Part shown: piece after piece, positions 16,717 through 28,058 of the stretch | Layout of the letters: every line of letters starts with the position of its first letter | How positions within the stretch are numbered: the first letter of the stretch is position 1 | From: Streptomyces chromofuscus | GTDB taxonomy: Bacteria > Actinomycetota > Actinomycetes > Streptomycetales > Streptomycetaceae | Length of the DNA stretch: 64,000 nucleotides | Assembly (NCBI RefSeq): GCF_015160875.1 | Contig: NZ_CP063374.1 | Span: 2,790,001-2,854,000 of the forward strand | Direction: 5' to 3' | The notes under the pieces: generated by a model | The model's database searches: none | Told to the model about the DNA's origin: nothing | Seen by the model: the letters and a program-made list of their open reading frames with translations, nothing else | Program-made: the position numbers and the translations under genes

Positions 16717-17007
16717 GTGGATGACCGACCAACGCCCGGTGCACTGGCACCCAATCGCCACTCCGTCCTGGAAGATGCCTTGGCGCTGTTTGAGGCGGAC
16801 CTCAACGCGGACGATCCGACTCGCCGTCAGGCGGCGCAGCTCACGAATCTTTGCGTGCAAGTTTTTCAGGAGTACGCCACGCTCATGCAGGAGGCGGACC
16901 AGCACCTCCCCAAAGAAGCGCGAGACAGAATCATCCCTGAACACATGGAACGGTCCATTGAGGGGCTTTCCCGCCTCGCGGAAATCTTGGGCGTCGATCT
17001 TGATTGA
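16717..17007 (+). CDS. Small helical hypothetical protein, probably leaderless
   Basis: 96 residues starting at GTG 16717: VDDRPTPGALAPNRHSVLED, then a helical acidic body with ALALFEADLNADDPTRRQAA and QEYATLMQEADQHLPKEARD, ending RLAEILGVDLD. The frame upstream of the GTG is open but rich in unlikely residues, and no SD precedes the GTG, so a leaderless mRNA is likely. The protein looks like a genuine conserved Streptomyces small protein, but I do not know a function. Its GC content is somewhat lower than the core genes, in keeping with the element. Confidence 0.55.
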   Translation: MDDRPTPGALAPNRHSVLEDALALFEADLNADDPTRRQAAQLTNLCVQVFQEYATLMQEADQHLPKEARDRIIPEHMERSIEGLSRLAEILGVDLD

Positions 17008-17138
17008 AACCCTACGCTGTATCGGCCCAGGCCATCGCTGGCATCACTTTTCGTGGGCGTCTCCCAGAGCGCGCACATCAGCCACATAGCGACTATTCCG
17101 AGACCCTGGTCGTCAACCCCACCTGAGAGTAGCCGTTG

Positions 17139-18068
17139 CTATAACTCACCCTCAGTCAAGCGTGGCGCCTCTTTCATCTCCGCGTTTCGCAACCGCGCAT
17201 CCTCGAAATCAGCGTTTCGACCGCTACCAAAGAGCTTCATGAACTCCGCTAGTGCACCTTCGTCACGCAAAGAAGAATTTGATTCCAGCATCAACCTGAT
17301 TCGATCCGCACCTTGCCGAGCCGTGAGCTTCTCCATCTTACGCTGAGATTCCAGAGTCGCAGCGTCGGCATCTTTGATGCAAGCAGTGGATATGCGCCTC
17401 CACAACTCTTCCCCGATTGCCCCAGCCTTCAGCCACGCAAGGACAAGCTCCTGCCACTCTGCGCTGCTCATAATGATTCTGGACTCTTCGAGCGGCTGCG
17501 TTGCTGGCGCGTGGGAAGTCGTTGCTACCGGCGCGGGCGTGGCCGCAGTTCTACGTGTCGGCGCGAAGCGGTTGGTCCACGCGACCCCATCCCAGTAGCG
17601 CAGCTGTGTCGCATCGAATCTGTCGACGTACCAGCCAGCCGGTGCCGCCGGGGCCGGTTCGAACAACCCCCTTACCCTCGATTTCGATGGGGCGGCACTC
17701 TTCCGCTTCGACTTTCTATCGTTCCACCAACTCTTGGCGTGCAGCCAAACCTCATCGATGGCCCTGTCAACAGCCCTCTCAATGACATGAGAAAGCACGT
17801 CAGTGGCAATCTGGGTGACTATCGAGGGTTCATTCACGTCATAAATCTTGACCTGCCCCTTGACCCCTTTCGATCCAGGAACATAAAGATTTGGGCTCTG
17901 TGCTCCATCATCGTCTCTTGATCGCCCAAGCTGGGCTTCGTCTGGATATGTAATCCAGACCTTTTTTCTAGCCATTCGCCGCCCTGAGCTTGCGGGAGCG
18001 GCTTTGGTCGTTCGGTCCTCGTGGCTGGGGCCGGGCCCCTCAATGTTCTCGTTGTCGGTATGAGACAT
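17139..18068 (-). CDS. DUF2510-domain protein of the defence region
   Basis: 309 residues from ATG 18068 (a TTG at 18080 is in frame). The central part contains a DUF2510 module, AGWYVDRFDATQLRYWDGVA followed by WTNRF, around residue 145-170; DUF2510 is a short WW-like motif common in actinobacterial membrane or secreted proteins. The N-terminal part is basic with a VLSHVIERAVDRAIDEVW helix; no clear membrane segment is seen. The C-terminal third is charged and helical. GC is visibly lower than in flanking genes, a sign of recent transfer. It lies next to the type I system in the same direction, 144 bp beyond hsdM. Role unknown. Confidence 0.6.
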   Translation of the reverse strand: MSHTDNENIEGPGPSHEDRTTKAAPASSGRRMARKKVWITYPDEAQLGRSRDDDGAQSPNLYVPGSKGVKGQVKIYDVNEPSIVTQIATDVLSHVIERAVDRAIDEVWLHAKSWWNDRKSKRKSAAPSKSRVRGLFEPAPAAPAGWYVDRFDATQLRYWDGVAWTNRFAPTRRTAATPAPVATTSHAPATQPLEESRIIMSSAEWQELVLAWLKAGAIGEELWRRISTACIKDADAATLESQRKMEKLTARQGADRIRLMLESNSSLRDEGALAEFMKLFGSGRNADFEDARLRNAEMKEAPRLTEGEL

Positions 18069-18211
18069 GTGGCGCCCCAAGAGTGCTGTGAGTTCTTCCC
18101 ATGTTGCGTCAGTAACGCCATAGTTGAGGTGAGGCCACCTCGTCGCCGTCAGCCCCTTCGCCCCCGAGGAGATCGGGGAGCATGCCTAAGCCACTGGAAC
18201 GACATTGGGCA

Positions 18212-19795
18212 CTAATTGGTCGGCCCCTCGGAGGGAGGAGTGTGAGTCAGGTTCGGGTCTCCGGATGCGTTCGGTACAGGCATTCCGTTACTCCGCACCT
18301 GTTGGAGCGTGTCTGCAATTGCAGCGAACTCCTCCAGGGCGGCCTGGAGGTCTTCGACGATCTCGGCAGCCAGGATCTCCGGCGCGGGGAGGTTGTCGGC
18401 GTCGTCGAGGCTCGGGTCACGGAGCCAGGTGATGTCGAGGTTCGCCTTGTCGCGGGCGACCAGTTCCTCGTACGTGAACGCCTTGAAGCGTTCCGACTCC
18501 ACCCGCTTGGAGCGGTCGTCAGGCTGGAAGCACTGTACGAAGTCTTCGAGGTGGGCCCGCGTGAGCGGGTTCTGCTTGAGCGTGAAGTGCTGGGCCGTAC
18601 GGAAGTCGTAAACCCACAGCTTCTCCGTCCACGGTTGGTTCGGGCGGGCCGGCTTGCGCTCGAAGAACAGCACGTTGGCCTTGACGCCGCCCGCGTAGAA
18701 GATGCCGGTGGGCAGGCGGAGCAGGGTGTGGACGTCGTACTCGTTCAGCAGGCGCCGGCGGATGGTCTCGCCCGCGCCGCCCTCGAAGAGGACATTGTCG
18801 GGGACGACGACCGCAGCGCGGCCGTGGATCTCCAGCAGCGAGGCGATGTGCTGCACGAAGTTGAGCTGTTTGTTGGTCGTGGTGACCCAGAAGTCGCGGC
18901 GCTCGTAGGCGATCGCCTCGCGGGCGGCGGAACCGTCGTCGCCGTAGACGGTGATGGACGACTTCTTACCGAAGGGCGGGTTGGCCAGTACCAGACTCGC
19001 GCGCTTGTCTGGCGGGGCGGCGAGGGCGTCCCGGGTGCGGACCAGGGCCGGTCCGGTGGGGTGGCCGATACCGTGCAGGAAGAGGTTCATCGCGGCGAGG
19101 CGCGCAGTGTTCCGGACCAGCTCAGTGCCCCAGATGCCGCCGCTACTGAGGTGCTTGCGCTGCTCGGGGGTGAGCTGGTTGCCGTACTCGTGGAGGATGT
19201 ACTCGGCGGCGGCCAGCAGGAAGCCGCCGGTTCCGCAGGCGGGGTCGGTGATCTTGTCGTCTGGGGTCGGACGGACGCAGTCGATGATGGCCTGGATCAG
19301 CGCCCGCGGGGTGAAGTACTGGCCCGCGCCGGACTTGATGTCCTCCGCGCCACGGGACAGCAGTTCCTCGTAGGCGTCGCCCTTGATGTCGGTCTTCTGA
19401 CCCGACCAGCTCTCCTTGTCGATCAGGTCCTTGACCAAGCGCTTGAGCTTGGCGGGGTCGTGGATGCGGTTACGGGCCCCGTTGAAGATCAGGTGGAAGG
19501 TGGTGTCCTTGCGCTGGTTGCCGAGGTCTTCGAGGAGTTCGGCGTAGGCGGTTTCGAGGGCGGCACCGTCGTTCTTCAGCAGCTCGGGCCAGCCACGGCC
19601 CTCCCAGACCGAGCCCTCGGGCATGATCTGCTCGCGAAACATCGGGGGGCGGGACTGTGCCTCGTGCGCCATCTTGAGGAACACGAGAAGCGTCAACTGC
19701 TCGACGTAGTCGATGGTGGATACGCCGTCGTCACGCAGGACGTGGCAGTAGCTCCAGAGCTTGTCGACGAGCCGACGGGCCTCGGTGGTGGTCAC
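18212..19795 (-). CDS. hsdM: Type I restriction-modification methyltransferase HsdM
   Basis: 527 residues, usual length for the family. An N-terminal HsdM_N helical domain (LVDKLWSYCHVLRDDGVSTI) precedes the N6-adenine methyltransferase core with the SAM motif DPACGTGGFLLAA at about 183-195 and the catalytic motif LANPPFG near 268-274. The protein methylates adenine in host sites and is also part of the restriction complex. GTG 19795 overlaps the hsdS stop by four bases (GTGA). It is last in the leftward order hsdR-hsdS-hsdM, the reverse of the more common M-S-R order. Confidence 0.95.
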   Translation of the reverse strand: MTTTEARRLVDKLWSYCHVLRDDGVSTIDYVEQLTLLVFLKMAHEAQSRPPMFREQIMPEGSVWEGRGWPELLKNDGAALETAYAELLEDLGNQRKDTTFHLIFNGARNRIHDPAKLKRLVKDLIDKESWSGQKTDIKGDAYEELLSRGAEDIKSGAGQYFTPRALIQAIIDCVRPTPDDKITDPACGTGGFLLAAAEYILHEYGNQLTPEQRKHLSSGGIWGTELVRNTARLAAMNLFLHGIGHPTGPALVRTRDALAAPPDKRASLVLANPPFGKKSSITVYGDDGSAAREAIAYERRDFWVTTTNKQLNFVQHIASLLEIHGRAAVVVPDNVLFEGGAGETIRRRLLNEYDVHTLLRLPTGIFYAGGVKANVLFFERKPARPNQPWTEKLWVYDFRTAQHFTLKQNPLTRAHLEDFVQCFQPDDRSKRVESERFKAFTYEELVARDKANLDITWLRDPSLDDADNLPAPEILAAEIVEDLQAALEEFAAIADTLQQVRSNGMPVPNASGDPNLTHTPPSEGPTN

Positions 19796-21291
19796 GAGGG
19801 GATCTCCAGGTCAAGGGTGGGCTGGGTGGCGGTGGCGAGGGCGGGAGCGTCGGCCGGGGGCGGCGGAGGTGCGTCCGGTACGGGTGCGGTGTCCGGCGTG
19901 CGCTTGCGCTGGGCGGGCGCCCGGCGAGGGCTTCGGCGCCGGGACTTGGTCGCTCCGGCCGCCTCACACTCGGCGCGGATGCGGTCGAGCAGGGCGTCGG
20001 CGGGCTCGTCGGCGGGGTCCTGGGGGATGAGGCGGCCGGCGAATGCTTCGGCAAGGAGAGAGCGGCGGAGCGCCTCGCCTTTCAGCGAAGCGTCGTCGAC
20101 TGCACTGGTAAGGCGCCGAACTGATGCGTCGATCTCATCCAGCGCGACAGTGAGCGAACGCTGTTCTTCAAGCGGGGGCAACGGAATCGGCAGCGAGCCC
20201 AACTTCTTCAAGTTGAGGTTGTACTGTCCCGCTGTTGAAGCCGCTGCTGACTCGATGAGCTGCCGCCAAGGGCGGGTGGAAAGAATCCTGGAAACCCAAT
20301 CAGGGAAAGCATCATCCGTCTTGATCTTAAAGCGGATCAAATAAGATGCAAAGGCGTAGTCAGTATCCTCACGCGATACCGCCACGCGTCCGATCAGGTC
20401 TCTGCTTCCGTTTGTACGAACAACGAGCAAGTCCCCAGCACTTACCTTGTACGCGTCTAGGTCAAGGTCTGCATCCAGCGCATACTTCAGGTCTGCGGTG
20501 TTGATGGTTCCACTCTGAATATTGGGAATACGCAAAACTGCGCCGCCTGCGCCATCGTAACCGCACTTCGTGGATGTGCCGTAACCGGATGAGTGCGAGA
20601 TGTCACTGAGCCGCACCATTCGCCATTCGCCTGGAAGCGGCTGCTCTGCCGCACCAGCTTGCGGGGACGGCACAATCTCACGTTCGCGACTCGCCTTGTA
20701 CGCCAGCAATTTACTGCGCACCTGGGCAGCACTACCTGCTGCCGCGTCGAGCCGCGACAGTTGCTCTTCGAGCGCGGCAACGATGCGCCGCTGCTCCTTC
20801 AGCGGAGGCACCGGCACCTGCCATGCCGCAAGCCTCGCGGCTCCGATGTGGTGGATGCCCACGCCGCGTGAGTGTTCAACGAAGGCTCCGCGCATCGCCT
20901 CGCTGCGCAAAAAATGCAGCAGATACTGCGGATCGACACCGTAGCTCCGGACCCTGATCAGCGTGTTCTGCAAGCAGCAGTTGGGGATTTGATCGTTCCA
21001 GATAGCGGGCTTACCGACCTCGGAGGCGCTACCAGATGCCTCACTCAGTACGATGTCCCCCTTCTTCAAACCGTAGACAGCAACCTCGTCATCCGTGAAG
21101 TTCATTTCCTTCACGTCGTCAAGCTTGAGCCCATTCCAGTCCACATTCGCAGCCCGCAGATACGGCCGCATTTGCGTGCCGGAGTGATTCTTGGGCGACC
21201 GCTGTCGACCGAGCCGCACCTCAGCGACCTCATCCAGCCGAACCCGGACCCACCCCTTCGGAACCCCCGAAGGAATACCGCCCTCGCTCAC
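19792..21291 (-). CDS. hsdS: Type I specificity subunit HsdS
   Basis: 499 residues with two target-recognition domains: the first over about 1-170 (VRLDEVAEVRLGRQRSP at the start) and the second about 210-365 (MVRLSDISHSSGYGTS). Each is followed by a conserved spacer helix, VPPLKEQRRIVAALEEQLSR and PLPPLEEQRSLTVALDEIDA. The two halves recognise the two parts of a split DNA site. A proline- and arginine-rich tail of ~80 residues (from IRAECEAAGATKSRRR) is longer than usual. The stretch 20100-21150 coding for the domains is clearly AT-richer than hsdM or hsdR, as expected if recognition domains are swapped between systems. GTG start overlaps the hsdR stop (GTGA). Confidence 0.95.
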   Translation of the reverse strand: MSEGGIPSGVPKGWVRVRLDEVAEVRLGRQRSPKNHSGTQMRPYLRAANVDWNGLKLDDVKEMNFTDDEVAVYGLKKGDIVLSEASGSASEVGKPAIWNDQIPNCCLQNTLIRVRSYGVDPQYLLHFLRSEAMRGAFVEHSRGVGIHHIGAARLAAWQVPVPPLKEQRRIVAALEEQLSRLDAAAGSAAQVRSKLLAYKASREREIVPSPQAGAAEQPLPGEWRMVRLSDISHSSGYGTSTKCGYDGAGGAVLRIPNIQSGTINTADLKYALDADLDLDAYKVSAGDLLVVRTNGSRDLIGRVAVSREDTDYAFASYLIRFKIKTDDAFPDWVSRILSTRPWRQLIESAAASTAGQYNLNLKKLGSLPIPLPPLEEQRSLTVALDEIDASVRRLTSAVDDASLKGEALRRSLLAEAFAGRLIPQDPADEPADALLDRIRAECEAAGATKSRRRSPRRAPAQRKRTPDTAPVPDAPPPPPADAPALATATQPTLDLEIPS

Positions 21292-24200
21292 GCGCCCAAC
21301 TCCCGTCCCAATTCGTTTAGAATTTCAGCCCCCCGGTCGGCCCCGAAGTCCCGCAGGAATCCGTCCACGCCCCCGCGCTCGATGAAGGGTACGTCCTTCA
21401 GGTGCTCGGGCTCGATCGCCGCATCCGTCGCTATCACGTCGACGATCCTGTCGAGCCACCACGCCTGGTCCGGGGTGAACACCGCCCCCGCCTGCTCCTG
21501 CCGGGCCCGCCAGGCCGCGTACCGTTCCTCGACCAGCGCCCGATACGGCCGTACCTCCTGGTCCAGCCCCAACTCGAAGCGGAGCAGGCCGATCAGGTCC
21601 ACCACGCCGGCCGCTCCTCGCGGGTGCCGGGACGCCTTGCCCAGCTGCACGTACGCGTCGTAAAGCCGGGCCGGGGTCCACTGGAACGGGGGGCGTTCGA
21701 TCTTCCGTGCCAGGTCGCGCAGGCGCCGGTAGACCTCCTTCGGGTCGCGTCGCTCGCCGAAGGCGAGGCTGAGCGCGGCGATCTCGTCACGGTGGTCCTT
21801 TAGGTACTGCTGCCAGGACGACACGCGGCGGATGGCCAGCTCCTCCGCCGTGATGCCGCGCGCCTCCTTCACCTCGTCCACGCTGACCTCGTCGATGACG
21901 ATGTCGTGGGCGCGGCGCATCGACAGCAGGCGGTCGCGCAGCTCGCCGTTGGAGGCGATCGGTTTCAGCGCGTCGAGCATGTCCTGCCGGACCTGCTTCT
22001 CGCCGCCGATGCGCCGGGCCCGCTCCTGCTGGTCGGGGTCAACGGAGCGGACCAGGCCGCCGACGATCTCCCGGAGCGGCTGCCCGGCCAGCTCCTCGAC
22101 CTCCTCGCGCTCCTCGGGGGTGAGCTGCCGGTCGAGGCGGGCGAGGCGGCCAGCCAGGGTGGCGACCTCGTCCTCCGTCATTGCCAGACCGGCCGTCTTG
22201 GCCATCAGCCGCTCCAGCGGGATCTTCCGCTCGGAGACGCGGTTGAGCGGGCGCGCGTCCACGCGGGGCGAGTCCGTGACGCCGACCGCGTCGACGATCA
22301 CGAACCGTTCCTTGACCTCGGCGTCCGGCGTGACCGCCTGGAACTCCGCCGGGTCCACGGTGCGCGAACCGCGCCCCTTCATCTGCTCGAAGTAGGCCCA
22401 GCTCTTGACGTCCCGCAGGAAGAACACGCACTCCAGTGGCGGGATGTCGGTCCCGGTAGCGATCATGTCCACGGTGACCGCGATCCGCAGCTCGGGGCTG
22501 TTGCGGAATGCCTTGATCAGTTCCGCCGGCCGCTTCGCCGCGTGTGTGATCTTCATGCAGAAGTCGTCACCCTCGCCGAAGACCTGCCGCACGGTCTGGA
22601 CGATCTCGTCGGCGTGGTTGTCGTCCACAGCGAAGATCAGGGTCTTAGGCACATGCGTGCGAGCCCGCTGTACGTCGCCCTCCCCGACCGGCGGGAAGAT
22701 GTCGGTGAACAGGTGCTTGCGGAAGGTCTCAATGACGAGTTTCAGCTGCCCCCTGCTGATGACCTGGCGGCCCAGCTGGGACGCCTTCCACTCCAGGTCC
22801 TCCTCAAGCTCCTGGTAACGCTCCCTCCGGGTCTTCCGCTCTCGCATCGGCACGACCGTCTCGGCGGGGATCGTGCTGCCGTTCTCGCCCAGTTCCGTAC
22901 GGATGCGGAAGACGTCGAAGTCGACGTTGACGCCGTCGGCGACGGCCTGCTCGTAGGGGTACTCGCTCACCAGGTTCTGGAAGAAGAAGCCGAAGGTCTG
23001 CTTGACCGGGGTGGCGGTGAGGCCGACCAGGTGGGCGTCGAAGTACTCCAGGACCGCGCGCCACTTGCCGTAGATGGAGCGGTGGCACTCGTCGACGACG
23101 ATCAGATCGAAGGACTCCGGTGGCAGGGCCGGGTTGTAACTGACCGTCACGGGCTCGTCGACGAGGTCGTAGCGGTCCAGGGCCTCGTTGTCGTCGTCGG
23201 CGCTCGGCACCGCCTGGCCCGTCAGGGCTAGCCACAGCCGCTGCACCGTGGACACCACGACGTGCGCGGAGCCGAGGACGGTGTCGCCCGCGAGGCGCTG
23301 CACGACGTACAGCTCGGTGAACTTGCGGCCGTCGTCCGGGGTGTCAAAGTTCTCGAACTCGGTGGCAGCCTGGCTGCCGAGGTTGTTGCGGTCGACAAGG
23401 AAGAGGACGCGCTTGGCGCTGGCGTGCTTGAGCAGCCGGTAGCTTTCGCTGACCACGGTGTAGGTCTTGCCAGCGCCGGTCGCCATCTGGATCAGGGCAC
23501 GGGGGTCGTCCTTGGCCAGGGACCGCTCCAAACCCTTGATCGCCGTCACCTGGGCCGGGCGCAGATCCTCCGGATCGAGAAAGGTCTGCGGCAGACGGCG
23601 CATCCGGGCCCGCAGGGTCGGTGCAGCGGGATCGGCGTCGGCCTCCTCGACCCAGCGCGCGATCGTGTCCGGGCGGTGCACGGCGAAGACGTCACGGGTA
23701 CGCGGCGAGGGGTCGAGGTCATTGTGGAAGCGGACGGTGTTGCCGTCGGCGACGTACCGAAAGGGCAGGCTGGCGCGCCAGGCGCTGAGCTGCTGGCTGC
23801 GGGTAAGCCCGGTGGCGTAGCGGGCGGCCTGCTGCATAGCGGCCTCCAGGTCGGCGCCCTCCCGCTTGGCCTCTATGACGCCGACCAGTCGCTGGTCGAC
23901 GTAGAGAAGGTAGTCGGCGCGGCCGACGGCAGTGGAGACCTCCCGGACGGCGACGCCACGGCCCGCGAAGAGGTTCTTGGCCTTCTCGTCCTGGACAGTC
24001 CAGCCCGCCTTCTCCAGGATGCAGTCGAGCTCGGCACGTACCTGTGCCTCGCTCATGGGCGGACGGGCGGCCTTCTGGGCGTGCGCGATAAACTCGTCAC
24101 GCTGGGAGGCCCCGTCCAGCGGGCGAGCGGCCGAACGGGACTCCAGGGCCGGAGTCGTCAGTTCGGTGATCTTCTCACTCAGTTCGGCGATCAGGTCGTG

Positions 24201-24875
24201 CAGCGCGGCCCGCTCGGCCTCCGCACGGGCCAGTTCCGCCTCGGCCTGCTCGCGGGCGGCCCGCTCGCGCTCCAGGCGGCTCTGCTTGCCGTCGTAACGG
24301 AGCCGGGCCTCCTCCAGCCGACGGCGGTAGGCGTCAAGCTCGGCGCGCAGCTGCTCCAGCTCGTGCTGGTCGGCGATGGTCGCGGGCGCGGGCGCGGCGG
24401 AGGGCGGCGCGGGCGCAAGGAAGACCCGGTGGGTGGTGTCGGACTGGTCGAGGGAACGGTGCAGCCAGTCGCCGAGACGGAAGCACATCTCCACGGACTG
24501 AAGTGCTTCACGGACGTTGGCGTAGTACTCGTGGACGGCCCGGTTGCCCGTGGTGCGGATCGCCTCGAACCAGGCCCGCACCTGCGGGACAAGGACGCCC
24601 GCCTTGGTGAGGGCGTTGATCCGGTCCACCTGCCGGGGCCCCGGCACGGTGATGCCGAGAAGCGTGACCAAGTGCCGGGTCATGACCTCGCCATAGAGAC
24701 GGGCCTTCACCATGGCGGCGTGGGGATCGGTGTGGACGTATGACTCCGCGGCACAGCCGAGCGTCACCAGCAAGGGCTCGTACCCGATCAGGTGACCGAA
24801 GTTGGACGAACGTGCCGCCAGCCAGGCGACCTTCTTTTCATCGTCCTGTCCGGCGTTGGCCATCGACGCCATCAT
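21288..24875 (-). CDS. hsdR: Type I restriction endonuclease/translocase HsdR
   Basis: 1195 residues from ATG 24875 (GGGGGGAG five bases upstream; a TTG at 24908 is in frame). Order: an N-terminal ~140-residue DUF4145-like region, a long coiled coil (LEQLRAELDAYRRRLEEARL and further, about 175-240), the HsdR nuclease domain with GRADYLLYVDQRLVGVIEAK (D...ExK type) near 315-335, and SF2 motor motifs MATGAGKTY (~455), VVDECHRSIYGK (~593) and LTATP. The C-terminal part resembles EcoEI-type R subunits. It drives DNA translocation and cutting at unmodified sites. First gene of the coupled R-S-M operon. Confidence 0.95.
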   Translation of the reverse strand: MMASMANAGQDDEKKVAWLAARSSNFGHLIGYEPLLVTLGCAAESYVHTDPHAAMVKARLYGEVMTRHLVTLLGITVPGPRQVDRINALTKAGVLVPQVRAWFEAIRTTGNRAVHEYYANVREALQSVEMCFRLGDWLHRSLDQSDTTHRVFLAPAPPSAAPAPATIADQHELEQLRAELDAYRRRLEEARLRYDGKQSRLERERAAREQAEAELARAEAERAALHDLIAELSEKITELTTPALESRSAARPLDGASQRDEFIAHAQKAARPPMSEAQVRAELDCILEKAGWTVQDEKAKNLFAGRGVAVREVSTAVGRADYLLYVDQRLVGVIEAKREGADLEAAMQQAARYATGLTRSQQLSAWRASLPFRYVADGNTVRFHNDLDPSPRTRDVFAVHRPDTIARWVEEADADPAAPTLRARMRRLPQTFLDPEDLRPAQVTAIKGLERSLAKDDPRALIQMATGAGKTYTVVSESYRLLKHASAKRVLFLVDRNNLGSQAATEFENFDTPDDGRKFTELYVVQRLAGDTVLGSAHVVVSTVQRLWLALTGQAVPSADDDNEALDRYDLVDEPVTVSYNPALPPESFDLIVVDECHRSIYGKWRAVLEYFDAHLVGLTATPVKQTFGFFFQNLVSEYPYEQAVADGVNVDFDVFRIRTELGENGSTIPAETVVPMRERKTRRERYQELEEDLEWKASQLGRQVISRGQLKLVIETFRKHLFTDIFPPVGEGDVQRARTHVPKTLIFAVDDNHADEIVQTVRQVFGEGDDFCMKITHAAKRPAELIKAFRNSPELRIAVTVDMIATGTDIPPLECVFFLRDVKSWAYFEQMKGRGSRTVDPAEFQAVTPDAEVKERFVIVDAVGVTDSPRVDARPLNRVSERKIPLERLMAKTAGLAMTEDEVATLAGRLARLDRQLTPEEREEVEELAGQPLREIVGGLVRSVDPDQQERARRIGGEKQVRQDMLDALKPIASNGELRDRLLSMRRAHDIVIDEVSVDEVKEARGITAEELAIRRVSSWQQYLKDHRDEIAALSLAFGERRDPKEVYRRLRDLARKIERPPFQWTPARLYDAYVQLGKASRHPRGAAGVVDLIGLLRFELGLDQEVRPYRALVEERYAAWRARQEQAGAVFTPDQAWWLDRIVDVIATDAAIEPEHLKDVPFIERGGVDGFLRDFGADRGAEILNELGRELGA

Positions 24876-25101
24876 GTAGCTCCCCCCAGGGCCGCGCTTG
24901 ATGATCAAAGCCTTTCAGGATTCCACTACTTGAGCCCATCCGCAAGTCTTGACGACTGTGCATGAGCGGGCGCCTGCCCCGGGGGCCATCCCGATCCAAC
25001 GGCGCCCCTGCATGCCACGGCACACCTACGAGCCCTTCCAATGGGTCACATGGGGCCGATAGGGCTTGAGAGTTGAGACGCAGGGCGATTTCAATGGCGC
25101 C

Positions 25102-25794
25102 GTGACCACGACACCGATAGACCGCAAGAGAATCATTGCTGGACGGGTCTCACTCGACGACGTCATGGCGAAGCTGTGTCGGCACAGGCCGGTCTTCCAC
25201 TCCGAGGCTGACCTTCAGCACAGTTTCGCCCGGGTGCTCTGGGAGTTGGCGCCAGATGTGCACTCCAGGCTCGAGGTGCCGCAGCGCGGGTTGGGCAAGA
25301 CCGAGTACCTAGACCTTCAGTGCCTCGGCCCTGGGGACCGCACTGCGATCGAATTCAAGTACTTCACCCGAGCTTGGACAGGCAAGGTCGGCGTTCCGGT
25401 CGAGGACTACGCCTTGAAGGCGCATGGCGCCACTGACCTCGCCCGCCTGCACTTTGTTCGGGACATAGCGAGGCTGGAGCGCTTCTGTCGTCAGCCCGGC
25501 CAGAACGGCCTTGCCCTCATCCTGACCAACGAGGCGTCCTTGTGGACCCCGCCGGGTCCGAGCCGCCGGCGTACTCGGGATCATGCCTTCCGGATACACC
25601 AGGGACGGGAACTCGCCGGGACTCTGCTCTGGGCCGAGGGGACCTACGAACCGAACACATGCAGTCTGCAAGGCACCTACCCCCTCGAATGGGAGATGTA
25701 CTCCGAGCAGGGCGGAGCAGGCAGTGAGTTCCGCTACCTGGCGGTGTTCGTCGATCCATCGGCTACCGCAGCCGACGACGACACAGACGCGTAA
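25102..25794 (+). CDS. Stand-alone PD-(D/E)xK-like nuclease candidate
   Basis: 230 residues from GTG 25102 (VTTTPIDRKRIIAGRVSLDD); an upstream TTG at 25066 is in frame but less likely. A restriction-endonuclease-like core is visible: HSEADLQHSFARVLWEL near 34-50, EYLDLQC with D71, and the ExK pair E84/K86 in TAIEFKYF. Further on DLARLHFVRDIARLERFC and LALILTNEASLW complete an alpha/beta fold. No transmembrane or DNA-binding domain is seen. The gene is divergent from hsdR across 226 bp, so it may be a defence gene of the same island. The nuclease call is from motifs only. Confidence 0.65.
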   Translation: MTTTPIDRKRIIAGRVSLDDVMAKLCRHRPVFHSEADLQHSFARVLWELAPDVHSRLEVPQRGLGKTEYLDLQCLGPGDRTAIEFKYFTRAWTGKVGVPVEDYALKAHGATDLARLHFVRDIARLERFCRQPGQNGLALILTNEASLWTPPGPSRRRTRDHAFRIHQGRELAGTLLWAEGTYEPNTCSLQGTYPLEWEMYSEQGGAGSEFRYLAVFVDPSATAADDDTDA

Positions 25795-25812
25795 TTGGTG
25801 GGCGCCGATTCC

Positions 25813-25999
25813 TCAGACCCACTCCACCTCGGAGACGATCCGCGAGGCGCTCCTTGGGCTCGGCAGCGGAGTCCGGGAGGACGCCAACGGCGCCGACGGG
25901 CGAGGGGCCGAAGCGCCGACCGCAGCCAGCACATCCGCCACCTCCTCCTCACTCACCCCCGCCAGCGCCCCCATCACCCGATCGAGTGCCTCGCTCACG

Positions 26000-26016
<17 letters not shown>
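25813..26016 (-). CDS. Short hypothetical ORF at the right element end
   Basis: 67 residues from GTG 26016, overlapping the last 17 bases of the radical SAM gene. It begins VTRTDVSEALDRVMGALAGV, a helical amphipathic sequence, followed by a low-complexity Pro/Ser/Arg tail. The place directly after this radical SAM gene is normally taken by its partner (TIGR03936 family), which this is not. It lies within the element just inside attR and may be a passenger or a chance open frame. Confidence 0.35.
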
Positions 26017-27961
<1,945 letters not shown>

Positions 27962-28058
27962 CGCGGGACTTTCGTGAGCTGACTGGGGGTACCCCCGGCC
28001 GGAGGCTGGGGGCGGGTGACCATCTAGCGTAACGCGGCCGGAGCCCCCTTCCGTACGC

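Noticed and set aside
18182..20344. Plus-strand open frame of 720 codons across hsdM
   Set aside because: It is the antisense shadow of hsdM/hsdS; the hsd genes have all catalytic motifs and coupled starts.
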